This document shows, piece by piece, positions 1 to 8,854 of a stretch of 64,000 bases of DNA. Below the pieces are notes generated by a model. It saw only the letters and a program-made list of their open reading frames with translations. It did not search any database and was not told the DNA's origin. Made by a program: the position numbers and the translations under genes. The stretch comes from Vibrio galatheae. GTDB lineage: Bacteria > Pseudomonadota > Gammaproteobacteria > Enterobacterales > Vibrionaceae. The stretch lies in the NCBI RefSeq assembly GCF_000967545.1, contig NZ_JXXV01000007.1, positions 1 to 64,000 of the forward strand, in the 5' to 3' direction. The first letter of the stretch is position 1. The number at the start of each line of letters is the position of its first letter.

Positions 1-49
1 TGCCTTAACTGATCGGCATTAGGCTCAGTTGAGCCTCTTACGCTATCGA

Positions 50-823
50 TTATAGCTCTTCGCCATAGATATCAAACGAGAAGTATTTGGCCGCAATTTT
101 GTCGTAGGTGCCGTTGGCTCGAATGGTTTTAATCGCTTGGTTGAATTTTTCAGCTAACTCTTTGTCGTTTTGACGTAAAGCGAGCGCTGTGCCTTCGCCA
201 ATATAGGCTTTATCGGTAACAGGGCTGCCAACAAATTCAAAACCTTTGCCAATTTCTTTGTCTAAAAATGCCAGAGCTAGTTGGTCGGAATTGCCAAAAG
301 TCAGGTCCAAACGGCCATTCGTCATGTCGATGTATACTTCATCTTGGCCTGTATAACGCTTAATTTCTGCTACATCACCGAACATATCGGTCACATATCG
401 ATCGTGAATTGTACCAGTTTGAACACCGATAACCTTATCCTTAAGGCTTGCGGGTGTTAACTCGATATTGCTGTTTGCACTTGCCACAAAGCGAGCGGGT
501 GTTTGGTAATATTTATCGGTAAATAGCACACGCTTTTTACGATCTTCAGTAATGCGCATTGACGCCATGATCACGTCAGATTTGCGTGCAAGTAAGCTCG
601 GGATCAGTGAATCCCAACCTTGTGAAACCCAAGTACACTCTAGTTTTGCTTCACTACACAAGGCGTCAGCAATCTCAATGTCAAAGCCGACTGGTTTCCC
701 GCTTGCATCCATATAATTGAATGGAGGATAAGTAAAATCAGACGCCAATCGAACTTCTTTCGCTAAGATTGGGGCAGATAAAAGAGCTGTGGCGCAAGCT
801 AAGGCACTAAGCATTTTGTTCAT
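50..823 (-). CDS. Periplasmic amino-acid-binding protein (SBP_bac_3 family)
   Basis: The 257-residue protein starts with a Sec signal peptide (cleavage likely after the LLSAPILA stretch) followed by a complete family-3 solute-binding fold. The N-terminal FTYPPFNYMD and VGFDIEIADALC segments and the central GVQTGT motif are typical of polar amino-acid ABC transporter receptors (HisJ/ArtJ-like). It should capture an amino acid in the periplasm. No permease or ATPase gene is adjacent in the window. Its start lies inside the 3' end of the upstream aminotransferase gene (17-bp overlap), so the two are probably co-translated and may handle the same amino acid. The family assignment is firm; the ligand cannot be read from sequence. 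Confidence 0.88.
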   Translation of the reverse strand: MNKMLSALACATALLSAPILAKEVRLASDFTYPPFNYMDASGKPVGFDIEIADALCSEAKLECTWVSQGWDSLIPSLLARKSDVIMASMRITEDRKKRVLFTDKYYQTPARFVASANSNIELTPASLKDKVIGVQTGTIHDRYVTDMFGDVAEIKRYTGQDEVYIDMTNGRLDLTFGNSDQLALAFLDKEIGKGFEFVGSPVTDKAYIGEGTALALRQNDKELAEKFNQAIKTIRANGTYDKIAAKYFSFDIYGEEL

Positions 824-1925
824 GAGTAATATCCCTATTTTTGTTTGATGGTGTCAGGGCATCAGAAAAGTTGCAAATGATTTCACTGACTTCTTGCATA
901 CTTTTTTCTGAGCCAATGGTGATCCTTACACAGTGTTTAAGGCTAGGTTCATGACTTTGGTTGCGAGTCACGATGCCATGCTTAACTAGGTATTCAAACA
1001 GCTCGATACCTGGTTGCGTTCGAATGAGGACGAAATTGGTCGATGATGGATAGATGGTATCAATCCAGTCGATTGTGCTGAGACGTTCAATAAAGGCGTC
1101 GCGGGTTCGAATAAGAGATTGAGTATTCGCCGCAACTTGCGCTAACCCTTCGGCAGTGAGTGCTTTTAACACAATTTCAGCCGAGCTATCTGGCATTGGG
1201 TACGGCGGGACTAATTTAGCGACATATTCCATTACGCTTGTCGCCGCAATGATAAAACCGCACCGCACTGCGGCCAGACCAAATGCTTTTGATAAGGTGC
1301 GAATAACGACCAGATTTGGGTACTGATCGATGAGGTCAACGACACTCTCTGCCAGTTCAAACTCAATGTAAGCTTCATCGACCACAACCAAAGAGTGGTC
1401 TTGTGTTTGTTCAAGGACGGAGACAATATTCTCTTTCTTAAGTAGTTGACCTGTCGGGTTATTTGGTGAGCAAAGAAAGACGATATTAGCTTGGCGTGCT
1501 GCCGCAACCACGCTGTCAACATCCAGCGAGAAGTCTGGCGCTAGCAGGGGGCACTTGATGACATTGACAGACAATGATTCTGCGCAAAACTCGTACATTG
1601 CATAGGTCGGTGTGCAAATAGCAATGCTGTCGACTCCAGGCTGGCAAAATGTTCTGACCAAAAGATCAATCGCTTCATCAGCACCACGAACTGCGATAGT
1701 GGGTTGAGTCGTATCGCAGTATGCTTGATAGGCTGCGGCAATATCATGTGGTAGGAAGTCAGGGTAACGGTGCAGAGCGCTCTGATGGTCTGCAAAAAAC
1801 ATGGGATGTTCAAGCTCATTGGCGTTGAGCCACAATCTTCCTGAACCGCCAATACGTCTGGCTGATTGATATGGTATTAATTTTTTTATGCTCTCAGGTG
1901 CGAGTTTTTCAGCTAGTGACGCCAT
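807..1925 (-). CDS. HisC-like class I/II aminotransferase
   Basis: A PLP-dependent aminotransferase of the histidinol-phosphate aminotransferase family, about 372 residues. Visible motifs are SPNNPTG, DEAYIEF and the PLP-lysine segment RTLSKAFGLA. I start it at the ATG at 1925, preceded by AAGGTAG; the open frame reaches a TTG at 1955 with no better signal. It sits outside any his operon and overlaps a periplasmic amino-acid-binding protein by 17 bp, with a LysR gene divergent upstream. I infer that it transaminates an imported amino acid or makes a specialised product rather than serving general histidine synthesis. The substrate is unknown. Confidence 0.85.
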   Translation of the reverse strand: MASLAEKLAPESIKKLIPYQSARRIGGSGRLWLNANELEHPMFFADHQSALHRYPDFLPHDIAAAYQAYCDTTQPTIAVRGADEAIDLLVRTFCQPGVDSIAICTPTYAMYEFCAESLSVNVIKCPLLAPDFSLDVDSVVAAARQANIVFLCSPNNPTGQLLKKENIVSVLEQTQDHSLVVVDEAYIEFELAESVVDLIDQYPNLVVIRTLSKAFGLAAVRCGFIIAATSVMEYVAKLVPPYPMPDSSAEIVLKALTAEGLAQVAANTQSLIRTRDAFIERLSTIDWIDTIYPSSTNFVLIRTQPGIELFEYLVKHGIVTRNQSHEPSLKHCVRITIGSEKSMQEVSEIICNFSDALTPSNKNRDITHEQNA

Positions 1926-2064
1926 GTTATCTACCTTGAATGAATACTTAGTCAATCCGTTAGTGAATATCTAAGTAGTTTTTCCTAATGATTAATAATC
2001 TAGTCAATATGTGCTTTGGGTTAAATCGAAATAAAGGCATACTAGCTATGCAAAAAAATCATGG

Positions 2065-2976
2065 ATGAAAACAATGAACGCCAGACTTCCCTCGACGAAA
2101 AATCTTCAAGCATTTCTCTCAACGGCTTACTACCTGAATTTTACCCATGCCGCTGAAGCACTTAACATGACGCAAGGTGCGATTAGCCGTCAGATTCAGT
2201 CACTTGAGGAGATCATGGGGGTTGCACTGTTTTATCGACAAGCTCGGGGGCTTTCTCTGACACCTGAAGGGGATAAGTTCGTTCCATTAGCCGAAGATAT
2301 CGTCAAGCGTTTGCAAATGTCGATTCGTGAGGTCGCTGATAGCGCCAACCGAATTAAACTCAACGCCCCAAGTTGTATCACTTCTTGGCTGCTTACGCGG
2401 ATAGCGAACTTTCAACAGGCATTCCCTGACGTAAATGTTGAATTGACTTCTACGACTAAGCATGAGGCCGTGCCAAACTTTGATAGTTTTGACCTAATTA
2501 TCACCTATGGTAAACCGACACGAAGCAAGGCAGTAAAACAGACGGTGCTATTTGAAGAGTTACTGGCTCCTGTATGTGCCCCGGAGACTTGGCAGCACAT
2601 AAAGGCGAAAGGTGTGAATGAAGAAGCGCTGCTTAGTCAATTAACTTGGTTGCACGCTAACCCAGAGCAATCCGACTGGATGCTGTGGCTGGAAAATAGT
2701 GGCTTGAAAAAATATAAAGGTAAAGCAAATCAAACATTTGCAACGCTTGATCAAGCAATGAATGCGGCTCAACAAGGATTCGGGATTGCGATTGGGGACA
2801 TTACGCTCGCCGCTCAAGATCTCAAGCTGAAACGGTTACTTCAGCCGTTTGAAAAGTGCGTATCGACTGGAAATGGCTATCACTTGCTTCACTTGCATCA
2901 ACAAGACAACCTTATGGTCAATCGGCTTATTGAGTGGTTGACGTTAGATAGTGGTAGCCACGGAGTTAAAACCTAA
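2065..2976 (+). CDS. LysR-family transcriptional regulator
   Basis: A full-length LysR regulator of about 300 residues. The N-terminal winged helix-turn-helix contains LNFTHAAEALNMTQGAISRQI, with an effector-binding domain after residue 90. It is transcribed divergently from the aminotransferase/binding-protein pair across roughly 140 bp, the usual LysR arrangement, so that pair is its most likely target (inference). The ATG at 2065 or the one three codons later (2074) could be the start; neither has a strong ribosome-binding site. Its 3' end overlaps the convergent gene by 4 bp. Confidence 0.9.
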   Translation: MKTMNARLPSTKNLQAFLSTAYYLNFTHAAEALNMTQGAISRQIQSLEEIMGVALFYRQARGLSLTPEGDKFVPLAEDIVKRLQMSIREVADSANRIKLNAPSCITSWLLTRIANFQQAFPDVNVELTSTTKHEAVPNFDSFDLIITYGKPTRSKAVKQTVLFEELLAPVCAPETWQHIKAKGVNEEALLSQLTWLHANPEQSDWMLWLENSGLKKYKGKANQTFATLDQAMNAAQQGFGIAIGDITLAAQDLKLKRLLQPFEKCVSTGNGYHLLHLHQQDNLMVNRLIEWLTLDSGSHGVKT

Positions 2977-3845
2977 TACGCTTTGATCCCATAGGGTTTG
3001 AGTTTGAGTGGTAGAACATCATCTAATTTTTCGATTTCATCGGGGTAGACTTCGATCAGGGCAAAGTTATGCTGCTGATAGAGGGCGCGGAGGGTTTGCT
3101 GCTGGTGCTCTGAAGTGGTGCCAGTGTCTGTTCCCCAATACTGTAGATAGACTTTACCTGACGGCAGATAAAAGTCGCTTAATACATCTTGTTCAATGGG
3201 TAACTGTCTGTCATAGGAGTGGACAATACCGTTCATGTATAGCCAGTTATCTATGATTAGCTCCCCTTTAGAACGGACGTAATGACCATCTAAGGTTCGG
3301 TGCTTCGCCTCGAATTTTTGCCTAAAACTAGAAAGAGACTTATCGGTTGCGTGGGTTTGCGCATCTTGACCAGAGAACTCAACTACAGACTGTTTTAGTC
3401 GCTTATTACGCGCGATTGAGTCATGCCATACGACAAACAGAGCATCGTTTTGCTTGTCTTCTCGTTGATAGCCACCCACGGTTAAACCCGAAGTCGTGAC
3501 CAACCAACCATTTTCACCACGCTCAATCCAGCCAAGTTCTTGTAACAGCTGATTGACCTTTTTGGCACTGAGTGAAAAGCGTTCACCCAATTGGGTTGCG
3601 CTGAGCGTTTTTCCGCTGGTTGCTATGGTGTCGATGAGCAAATTTTCCGGCCATACGATAAATTTGCCAAACTTAGGGTGGTCGACATATTCACCGCCAA
3701 ACTTGCCACCAAGTTGCGTTAGCAGCCAACCCTCTTCTGCGCGATTAATATAGCCAGCAGACTTAAGATCATTGAACAGTTGCTTTGGGTCTAAATCACG
3801 TAATTTAGCTAACGAAGTGGTCGATATTTTGTCTGACATAGGCAT
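2973..3845 (-). CDS. Unknown protein: tandem winged-helix-like repeats plus restriction-endonuclease-like domain
   Basis: I do not recognise a named function. The 290-residue protein has two imperfect repeats, each a helical segment followed by a WLLT/WLVT...GG(E)Y...VVW unit (about residues 12-70 and 85-145), suggesting tandem winged-helix or KilAC-like DNA-binding modules. The C-terminal part (about 185-285) looks like a PD-(D/E)XK nuclease fold of the DUF559/Vsr type: a SKGE segment, then SDFYLP, then VYLQYWG. The last motif usually has Glu where this protein has Gln. No signal peptide or membrane segment is visible. It stands alone between a LysR gene and glgX. A DNA-processing or DNA-binding role is inference. 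Confidence 0.6.
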   Translation of the reverse strand: MPMSDKISTTSLAKLRDLDPKQLFNDLKSAGYINRAEEGWLLTQLGGKFGGEYVDHPKFGKFIVWPENLLIDTIATSGKTLSATQLGERFSLSAKKVNQLLQELGWIERGENGWLVTTSGLTVGGYQREDKQNDALFVVWHDSIARNKRLKQSVVEFSGQDAQTHATDKSLSSFRQKFEAKHRTLDGHYVRSKGELIIDNWLYMNGIVHSYDRQLPIEQDVLSDFYLPSGKVYLQYWGTDTGTTSEHQQQTLRALYQQHNFALIEVYPDEIEKLDDVLPLKLKPYGIKAY

Positions 3846-3974
3846 CTCCTTATCGAGCGCTTATTGTTCGATGTAACTCGCCACGAATCAAGGCTTTGGA
3901 ACATATGTTGACAGGAAATGGGAGCCGGCGTAGGCACGAACGTATTGTTTTGTGTTGATGAGGATTAAAACAAT

Positions 3975-3997
3975 GAGCAGCGCAAAAAGCACTGCTC
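3975..3997 (-). terminator. Probable glgX terminator
   Basis: A 9-bp stem (one G-U pair) with a five-base loop lies just beyond the glgX stop. On the minus strand it is followed by ATTGTTTTAATCC, a moderate U-tract. Confidence 0.6.
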
Positions 3998-4007
3998 ACA
4001 AACGCGG

Positions 4008-5957
4008 TTATGATTGGGCAAAGAAGATAGCAATCGAGCGAGGTGCCACTAATACTTGTTTATGGTCGATAGTCTGGTGCAGTTCATGCGAGTCGGTATT
4101 GCAGATCATCGTCCATTCTTCTTTGTCTGTCTCTGGCATCGTAAAGCGGGCAGGCGCATTGGTTTGGTTAATGCAGTAAAACAGTTCATTGCCATCCTTG
4201 CCGATTCCCAAGTGTAAAGCGACTGAGCTTAGACGGTTCCAATCATCGTGTTCCATAAAACTGCCATCAAGGCGACGCCAGAAGATACGGTTGTCGTTGC
4301 GGTTTTCCCCACTGAAGGCACGGATAAAAGGCACCATGAATTCTTGTCTCGCCGCGACCATCTTGGCAAGCCATGTTTTGAATAAAGTCTTGTTTTCAGT
4401 CGGTTGCCAGTTTAACCAGCTTGTTTCGTTATCTTGGCAGTAGGCGTTGTTGTTGCCTTTTTGAGTATGAGAAACAACATCTGCCGTTAAAATATGTGGA
4501 ATACCAAAGGCAAACAGTAAACTCGCCATAAAGTTACGCTTTTGCTTTTCACGCAGCTCAATGATGGTGTGGTTTTCAGTGTCGCCTTCGATACCATAGT
4601 TATCTGAACGGTTATCACCGTGGCCATCTCGGTTTTGCTCTCCGTTTGCCTCGTTGTGCTTATGCTTGTACGAGACGAGATCCTGCATACAAAATCCGTC
4701 ATGGTAGGTGATGTAGTTGACGGTCAGCTTGTAAGGCCAATTCGCTGCACTATAGAGGTCTCGAGAGCCCATAATACGTGTCGCGAACTCTTTCAAAAAT
4801 CCTTGGTCACCGCGCCAAAAACTACGCGTGATGTCGCGTAATCTGTCGTTACATTCATTCCAGCCGAAGGGGAAGTTGCCTACCTGATAGCCATTGGGGC
4901 CAATATCCCAAGGTTCTGCAATCAGTTTGACCTCACGTAATACCGGGTCTTGCGCAACCGCTTTAAAAAATCCAGCATCGGGGCTGAAATGTTCACCATG
5001 GCGTCCGAGTGTTGCAGCTAAGTCGAATCGGAAACCATCAACCTGAAACTCGCTGGCCCAATATCTGAGCGTATCCATGACTAGATTCAACGAAGGCTGA
5101 TACGAGAGGTCGACCGTATTACCACAGCCAGTAAAGTTGGCGTAGTGCTCACCGTGTTTAAAATAATAACGGCTATCTAAGGCTTTTAGGTTAAATACTG
5201 GACCTTCTTCCCCGCCTTCAGCGGTGTGGTTGTACACCACGTCGAGGATCACTTCAATACCGTGACGGTGCAGCTCTCGAATTGCAGTTTTCAGTTCGGT
5301 AACCGCGTCTTTGGTCGCATAGCGTGGGTCAGGTACCATAAATAGATATGGGTTATAGCCCCAATAATTGACCTTATTCATCTTGAGTAGATGAGGCTCG
5401 TGCATACAGGCTGCGACAGGTAACAGTTGCAACGTGTTGATGTTTTGTTGTTGGTAGAAGCTGATCATGGCTTCACTGACCAATCCAAGGTAGCCACCTC
5501 GATGCTCGATTGGAACGGCGGTGTTGAGCTTTGATACGCCTTTGACGTGGGTCTCAAACAAAACCATCTCTTCTCGTGGGCGATTCGGCTTTACAATACC
5601 TTGCCAGTCAAACTTATCGCTCACAACCACACACTTAGCAAGTTGGAAACTCTTGTCTGAGTTAAACGGCACCGTGTAGTGGAGCGGCTTCTCAATCGCT
5701 TTAGCGTATGGGTCAGAAATTAAATGCGGTTTATCCTTGCGAGTCACTATGTAGCCGTACTTCTGCCCCGGCGAGATATTCTCAAGATAAGTATGCTTAA
5801 TGCCCGCGTGGTCACCTTCTAAGGGGTAAGTGGAGAACTCACCGTTGTCGTTAAATAACGCCAGCTGAATATCATCTGTCTGAGGTGAATAGATTGAAAA
5901 ATTACACCCTTTGTTATCAGGTGTGGCACCTAGAGGGTAAGGACGGGAGCACGTCAT
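4008..5957 (-). CDS. glgX: Glycogen debranching enzyme GlgX
   Basis: A GH13 isoamylase-type debranching enzyme of about 650 residues. An N-terminal CBM48-like domain (PLGATPDNKGCNFSIYSP) precedes the (beta/alpha)8 catalytic domain. Catalytic motifs are DVVYNHT (about 241-247), FRFDLA with the nucleophile Asp near 314, LIAEPWD with the acid/base Glu near 350, and YHD near 420. It hydrolyses alpha-1,6 branches in glycogen or limit dextrins. The start is taken at the second Met (5957). The gene is divergent from lamB across a region with MalT-like boxes, which suggests co-regulation with maltodextrin uptake (inference). Confidence 0.93.
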   Translation of the reverse strand: MTCSRPYPLGATPDNKGCNFSIYSPQTDDIQLALFNDNGEFSTYPLEGDHAGIKHTYLENISPGQKYGYIVTRKDKPHLISDPYAKAIEKPLHYTVPFNSDKSFQLAKCVVVSDKFDWQGIVKPNRPREEMVLFETHVKGVSKLNTAVPIEHRGGYLGLVSEAMISFYQQQNINTLQLLPVAACMHEPHLLKMNKVNYWGYNPYLFMVPDPRYATKDAVTELKTAIRELHRHGIEVILDVVYNHTAEGGEEGPVFNLKALDSRYYFKHGEHYANFTGCGNTVDLSYQPSLNLVMDTLRYWASEFQVDGFRFDLAATLGRHGEHFSPDAGFFKAVAQDPVLREVKLIAEPWDIGPNGYQVGNFPFGWNECNDRLRDITRSFWRGDQGFLKEFATRIMGSRDLYSAANWPYKLTVNYITYHDGFCMQDLVSYKHKHNEANGEQNRDGHGDNRSDNYGIEGDTENHTIIELREKQKRNFMASLLFAFGIPHILTADVVSHTQKGNNNAYCQDNETSWLNWQPTENKTLFKTWLAKMVAARQEFMVPFIRAFSGENRNDNRIFWRRLDGSFMEHDDWNRLSSVALHLGIGKDGNELFYCINQTNAPARFTMPETDKEEWTMICNTDSHELHQTIDHKQVLVAPRSIAIFFAQS

Positions 5958-6181
5958 GATCACTACTTTACTGCAATTGTTTACTGTTTGATCTTAAGTA
6001 AATAGTTTTGCAGGTGATTGGTCAAGCACCTAAGCACAAAATTATAAATGTAATTTTATTTCAAAATTATGTCAGTGCAGCTTCAAATGGTGATCGAGTT
6101 TGCGTTTTGATCTGGTTATTTTTCTGATAACTCTAAATCTCAGCCCAAATATTGTGATTGCAGGCATAAAATTTTGTTCAA

Positions 6182-6250
6182 GGATGATTTCTCCTCCTTT
6201 CTCATCCCCCTTAACTATTTCTCATCTGGAGGATTCTGCTCTCCTCCTCC
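6182..6250. promoter_or_regulatory. Cluster of MalT-type boxes between glgX and lamB
   Basis: The core MalT recognition hexamer GGA(T/G)GA occurs repeatedly: GGATGA at 6182-6187, reverse GGAGGA at 6192-6197, reverse GGGGGATGA at 6202-6210, forward GGAGGA at 6228-6233, and overlapping reverse copies at 6242-6250. This density resembles MalT-activated mal promoters. The cluster lies 150-220 bp upstream of lamB and about 225-290 bp upstream of the divergent glgX. The rest of the 5958-6403 gap is AT-rich; a weak CRP-like half site (TGTGA at 6153-6157) is the only other element I see. Confidence 0.7.
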
Positions 6251-6403
6251 CTAGTTAACCTTACTGCAGTTGAAACAAACGAGGATAACGGTCTAGCCAA
6301 CATCCTGTCTTACCTCTCTTTTTTGAGTCTACTTGATTTACTGCCTTTTAAGTCATCTCAGGAAGAGACAAGAAAAATATAAGAACCCTAAATGGAGTTA
6401 ATA

Positions 6404-7699
6404 ATGAAAAAAGTAAGTGTAATTGCTGCTGCAGTGGTCGCAACTTTATCAGCAGGCGCTTTTGCCGCTGCCGTTGATTTCCACGGTTATGCACGTGCTG
6501 GTGTCGGCCTTAGTGGTGAAGGTTCGCACACAACGTACGAGAAAAACAAAGTTGGTCGTTTAGGTAACGAAGACGACTTGTACGGTGAAATTGGCCTGAA
6601 CGCTGAGCTATATAAAGTCGATGACGTTACTTTTAACTTGGAAACTTTAGTTGCATACGGCCAAGCGGGTAACAACAACTGGGAAGGTAACTCGAATGCT
6701 CTACGCGTAATGAATGTTCAAGCTAAAGGTCTATTTAGTGATAAAGATGCAGTCCTTTGGGCTGGTCAGCGTTACTACCAACGTAAAGACATTCACATCA
6801 CTGACTTCTACTTCCTAGATACGTCTGGTGGTGCTGGTGGTGGTATCGAAAACCTATCTCTAGGTGATAACGTTAAAGCATCATTCGCAATTATGCATGA
6901 TGATGGTTCTCAAAAAGTGTCAGATGGAAATGCATTTGTTTTTGATAAAGATTTGTGTACAGGTACCGGAACACCTGCAGATGACTCTTGCTACAAATCT
7001 GAAGAGCAATTCAAAGACGAAACAGTCTCAGGTTATACATTCGATGCGCGATTTGCTGGAATTAAATTAACAGACAATACCAATCTTGAGCTTGCTTTTG
7101 CATATGACTTTGCTTCTGAAGCTGAAGGTCAAAGCGTAAAATCGGATGACGGTGTGCTTGCAACTGCGGTATTCGGTACTGGTTTATCAAACGGCTTCAA
7201 CCAAACGGTACTTCAATACGGCACATCATCTTACGGTAAACAGATGGCGACTTACGGCGGTGGCGGTTGGTTCAATCGCTCAGGTGATAATAACGACGCA
7301 GACGGTTTCCGTATCATTAACTGGGGTGTCACTGGTCTAGGTGATTCTTGGGAACTTGGTCACGTTGTAATGTATGCTCAAGCATCTGATACAGATAAAG
7401 GTGATATCACAGCATACAATGCTGTAATTCGTCCAATGTACAAATGGGATGAAAACATGAAGACTGTTTTTGAAGCAGGTTACTTTGCTGATGAAACTAA
7501 ACTATCTGGTACAACAACTGACGCCGCAGGTTCTAAGCTAACTATTGCACAAGCATGGTCAGCAGGCTCTAGCTTCTGGGCTCGTCCTGAAATTCGAATC
7601 TACGGTTCATACTTCATGGATCATGAAGGCGATAGCTTCAAAGACAGCACTGCAGATTCTGAGTTCAGTGTTGGTATTCAAATGGAAGCTTGGTGGTAA
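6404..7699 (+). CDS. lamB: Maltoporin LamB
   Basis: An outer-membrane maltodextrin porin of 431 residues. The signal peptide has an MKK start and a cleavage region ending GAFA-AAVDFHGYARAG, the LamB-type mature N terminus. The body is rich in aromatic, glycine and acidic beta-strand segments and ends with the typical C-terminal aromatic strand (MEAWW). I start at the ATG at 6404 because GGAG lies about 7 nt upstream; the in-frame ATG at 6392 would bury that site. It forms an operon with malM, separated by a hairpin, and lies under a MalT-box cluster. Confidence 0.95.
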   Translation: MKKVSVIAAAVVATLSAGAFAAAVDFHGYARAGVGLSGEGSHTTYEKNKVGRLGNEDDLYGEIGLNAELYKVDDVTFNLETLVAYGQAGNNNWEGNSNALRVMNVQAKGLFSDKDAVLWAGQRYYQRKDIHITDFYFLDTSGGAGGGIENLSLGDNVKASFAIMHDDGSQKVSDGNAFVFDKDLCTGTGTPADDSCYKSEEQFKDETVSGYTFDARFAGIKLTDNTNLELAFAYDFASEAEGQSVKSDDGVLATAVFGTGLSNGFNQTVLQYGTSSYGKQMATYGGGGWFNRSGDNNDADGFRIINWGVTGLGDSWELGHVVMYAQASDTDKGDITAYNAVIRPMYKWDENMKTVFEAGYFADETKLSGTTTDAAGSKLTIAQAWSAGSSFWARPEIRIYGSYFMDHEGDSFKDSTADSEFSVGIQMEAWW

Positions 7700-7732
7700 T
7701 ATAGTTTCCTAATTTTATAAGTCCATAAATCT

Positions 7733-7765
7733 AAGCCGGCTTATAGTGAGCCGGCTTTTTTCGTC
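7733..7765 (+). terminator. Hairpin terminator/attenuator between lamB and malM
   Basis: Two copies of the self-complementary AGCCGGCT flank a seven-base loop and are followed by TTTTTT. The hairpin is only about 15 nt before malM, so it probably reduces malM expression relative to lamB or stabilises the lamB 3' end. Confidence 0.8.
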
Positions 7766-7779
7766 TGAAAGAGGTTCCA

Positions 7780-8688
7780 ATGAAACATTTAGTACTGGGC
7801 TGCGCGATCAGTATTGCCCTCATGGGGTGTACTACTACCGAGACCATTGTATTTGATACAAGTGATGCATCACAAGTTGTTGAGTCGTACTCTCAGATAC
7901 ATTGGGTTAATGTTGAGCCTACTAAGCGGGTTAACTTCTCTATTGATGAAAATAATCAAAACTTCGAATTTCCAACAGGTGTCAGTCCTGTCGCCGCTTT
8001 TAATATTGATACACAGGGTAAAGAACTTGATTTAGAGATCATAAGCTACTTCAAGAAAACGGTTCTCTACCCGAACGCATTACTTCTAAATGAAAATAAT
8101 CAGGTGCTGAAATCATTTGGAACAGAAGATTTCGAGTATAAGCATGCCTACGGCTTTGAAGGTGATCGTCTAACAACAGAAGTAACGATTCAACCCGTCG
8201 GAAAGCAGCGCGTTAAACTATTAATCTATACAACACCTGAACTGATTTCTGGTGAATCAGAGGTTCTGCACCCTGTTAAGCTTGACGCAATAGCGAGAGG
8301 TAACTACCCACCAGATGTACCTAACCCTAAAGTTCCACATTCTCAATTTGGTGAGCTGAGTATCGTCGCCAAAGTTGATAGTGCAATTGTTGTAGATGAA
8401 CCAATTGCGGTCTCTAGTACCGACACTGCGCAGAAAAAATTCACAGAAGACTTGGCAGCAAAAGACCAAGCTGATGTTGGCACAGCACCTATTATTTCTA
8501 CGCAAGTAAATGTTGAAAACGATCAAATAACACTTTCGTCTGAACAACAGCAGTTCTACCTCACTAGCATAGAAAATGCTGTTGAAGTCGGGATGCTGGA
8601 TAAGGCTCTCGCATTACTTGAAGAAGCAAAAGCCCTTAATGTTGAAGGTGCGCAGCAAGTCTTTGTTAAGGCCGTCAACGCTAAATAA
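7780..8688 (+). CDS. malM: Maltose operon periplasmic protein MalM
   Basis: A 302-residue secreted protein with a lipobox-like end to its signal sequence (LMGC at residues 14-17), suggesting a lipoprotein. Position immediately after lamB, size and the beta-rich central domain fit MalM, whose biochemical role in maltodextrin uptake is poorly defined. The C-terminal 40 residues (LTSIENAVEVGMLDKALALL) are helical and TPR-like. It is translated from a good GAAAGAGG site beyond the intergenic hairpin. Confidence 0.85.
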   Translation: MKHLVLGCAISIALMGCTTTETIVFDTSDASQVVESYSQIHWVNVEPTKRVNFSIDENNQNFEFPTGVSPVAAFNIDTQGKELDLEIISYFKKTVLYPNALLLNENNQVLKSFGTEDFEYKHAYGFEGDRLTTEVTIQPVGKQRVKLLIYTTPELISGESEVLHPVKLDAIARGNYPPDVPNPKVPHSQFGELSIVAKVDSAIVVDEPIAVSSTDTAQKKFTEDLAAKDQADVGTAPIISTQVNVENDQITLSSEQQQFYLTSIENAVEVGMLDKALALLEEAKALNVEGAQQVFVKAVNAK

Positions 8689-8706
8689 GCAGATGTTTTA
8701 TCTTTT

Positions 8707-8735
8707 AAAAGCTCTCGGATAGGCCGAGGGCTTTT
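8707..8735 (+). terminator. Terminator after malM
   Basis: An 11-bp stem with one wobble pair (AAAGCTCTCGG/CCGAGGGCTTT) and a five-base loop, ending in CTTTT. It closes the lamB-malM unit. Confidence 0.7.
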
Positions 8736-8854
8736 GGCATTGATTAAATAGGCTTAATAATGGGTAATGGCTCTTAGTTTTGCATGCAAAATGTTTCTTT
8801 ATCAGCGACTTCGAATACACTGTTTGCTTGTTCAATTGAGTCAGGGATGATGAC

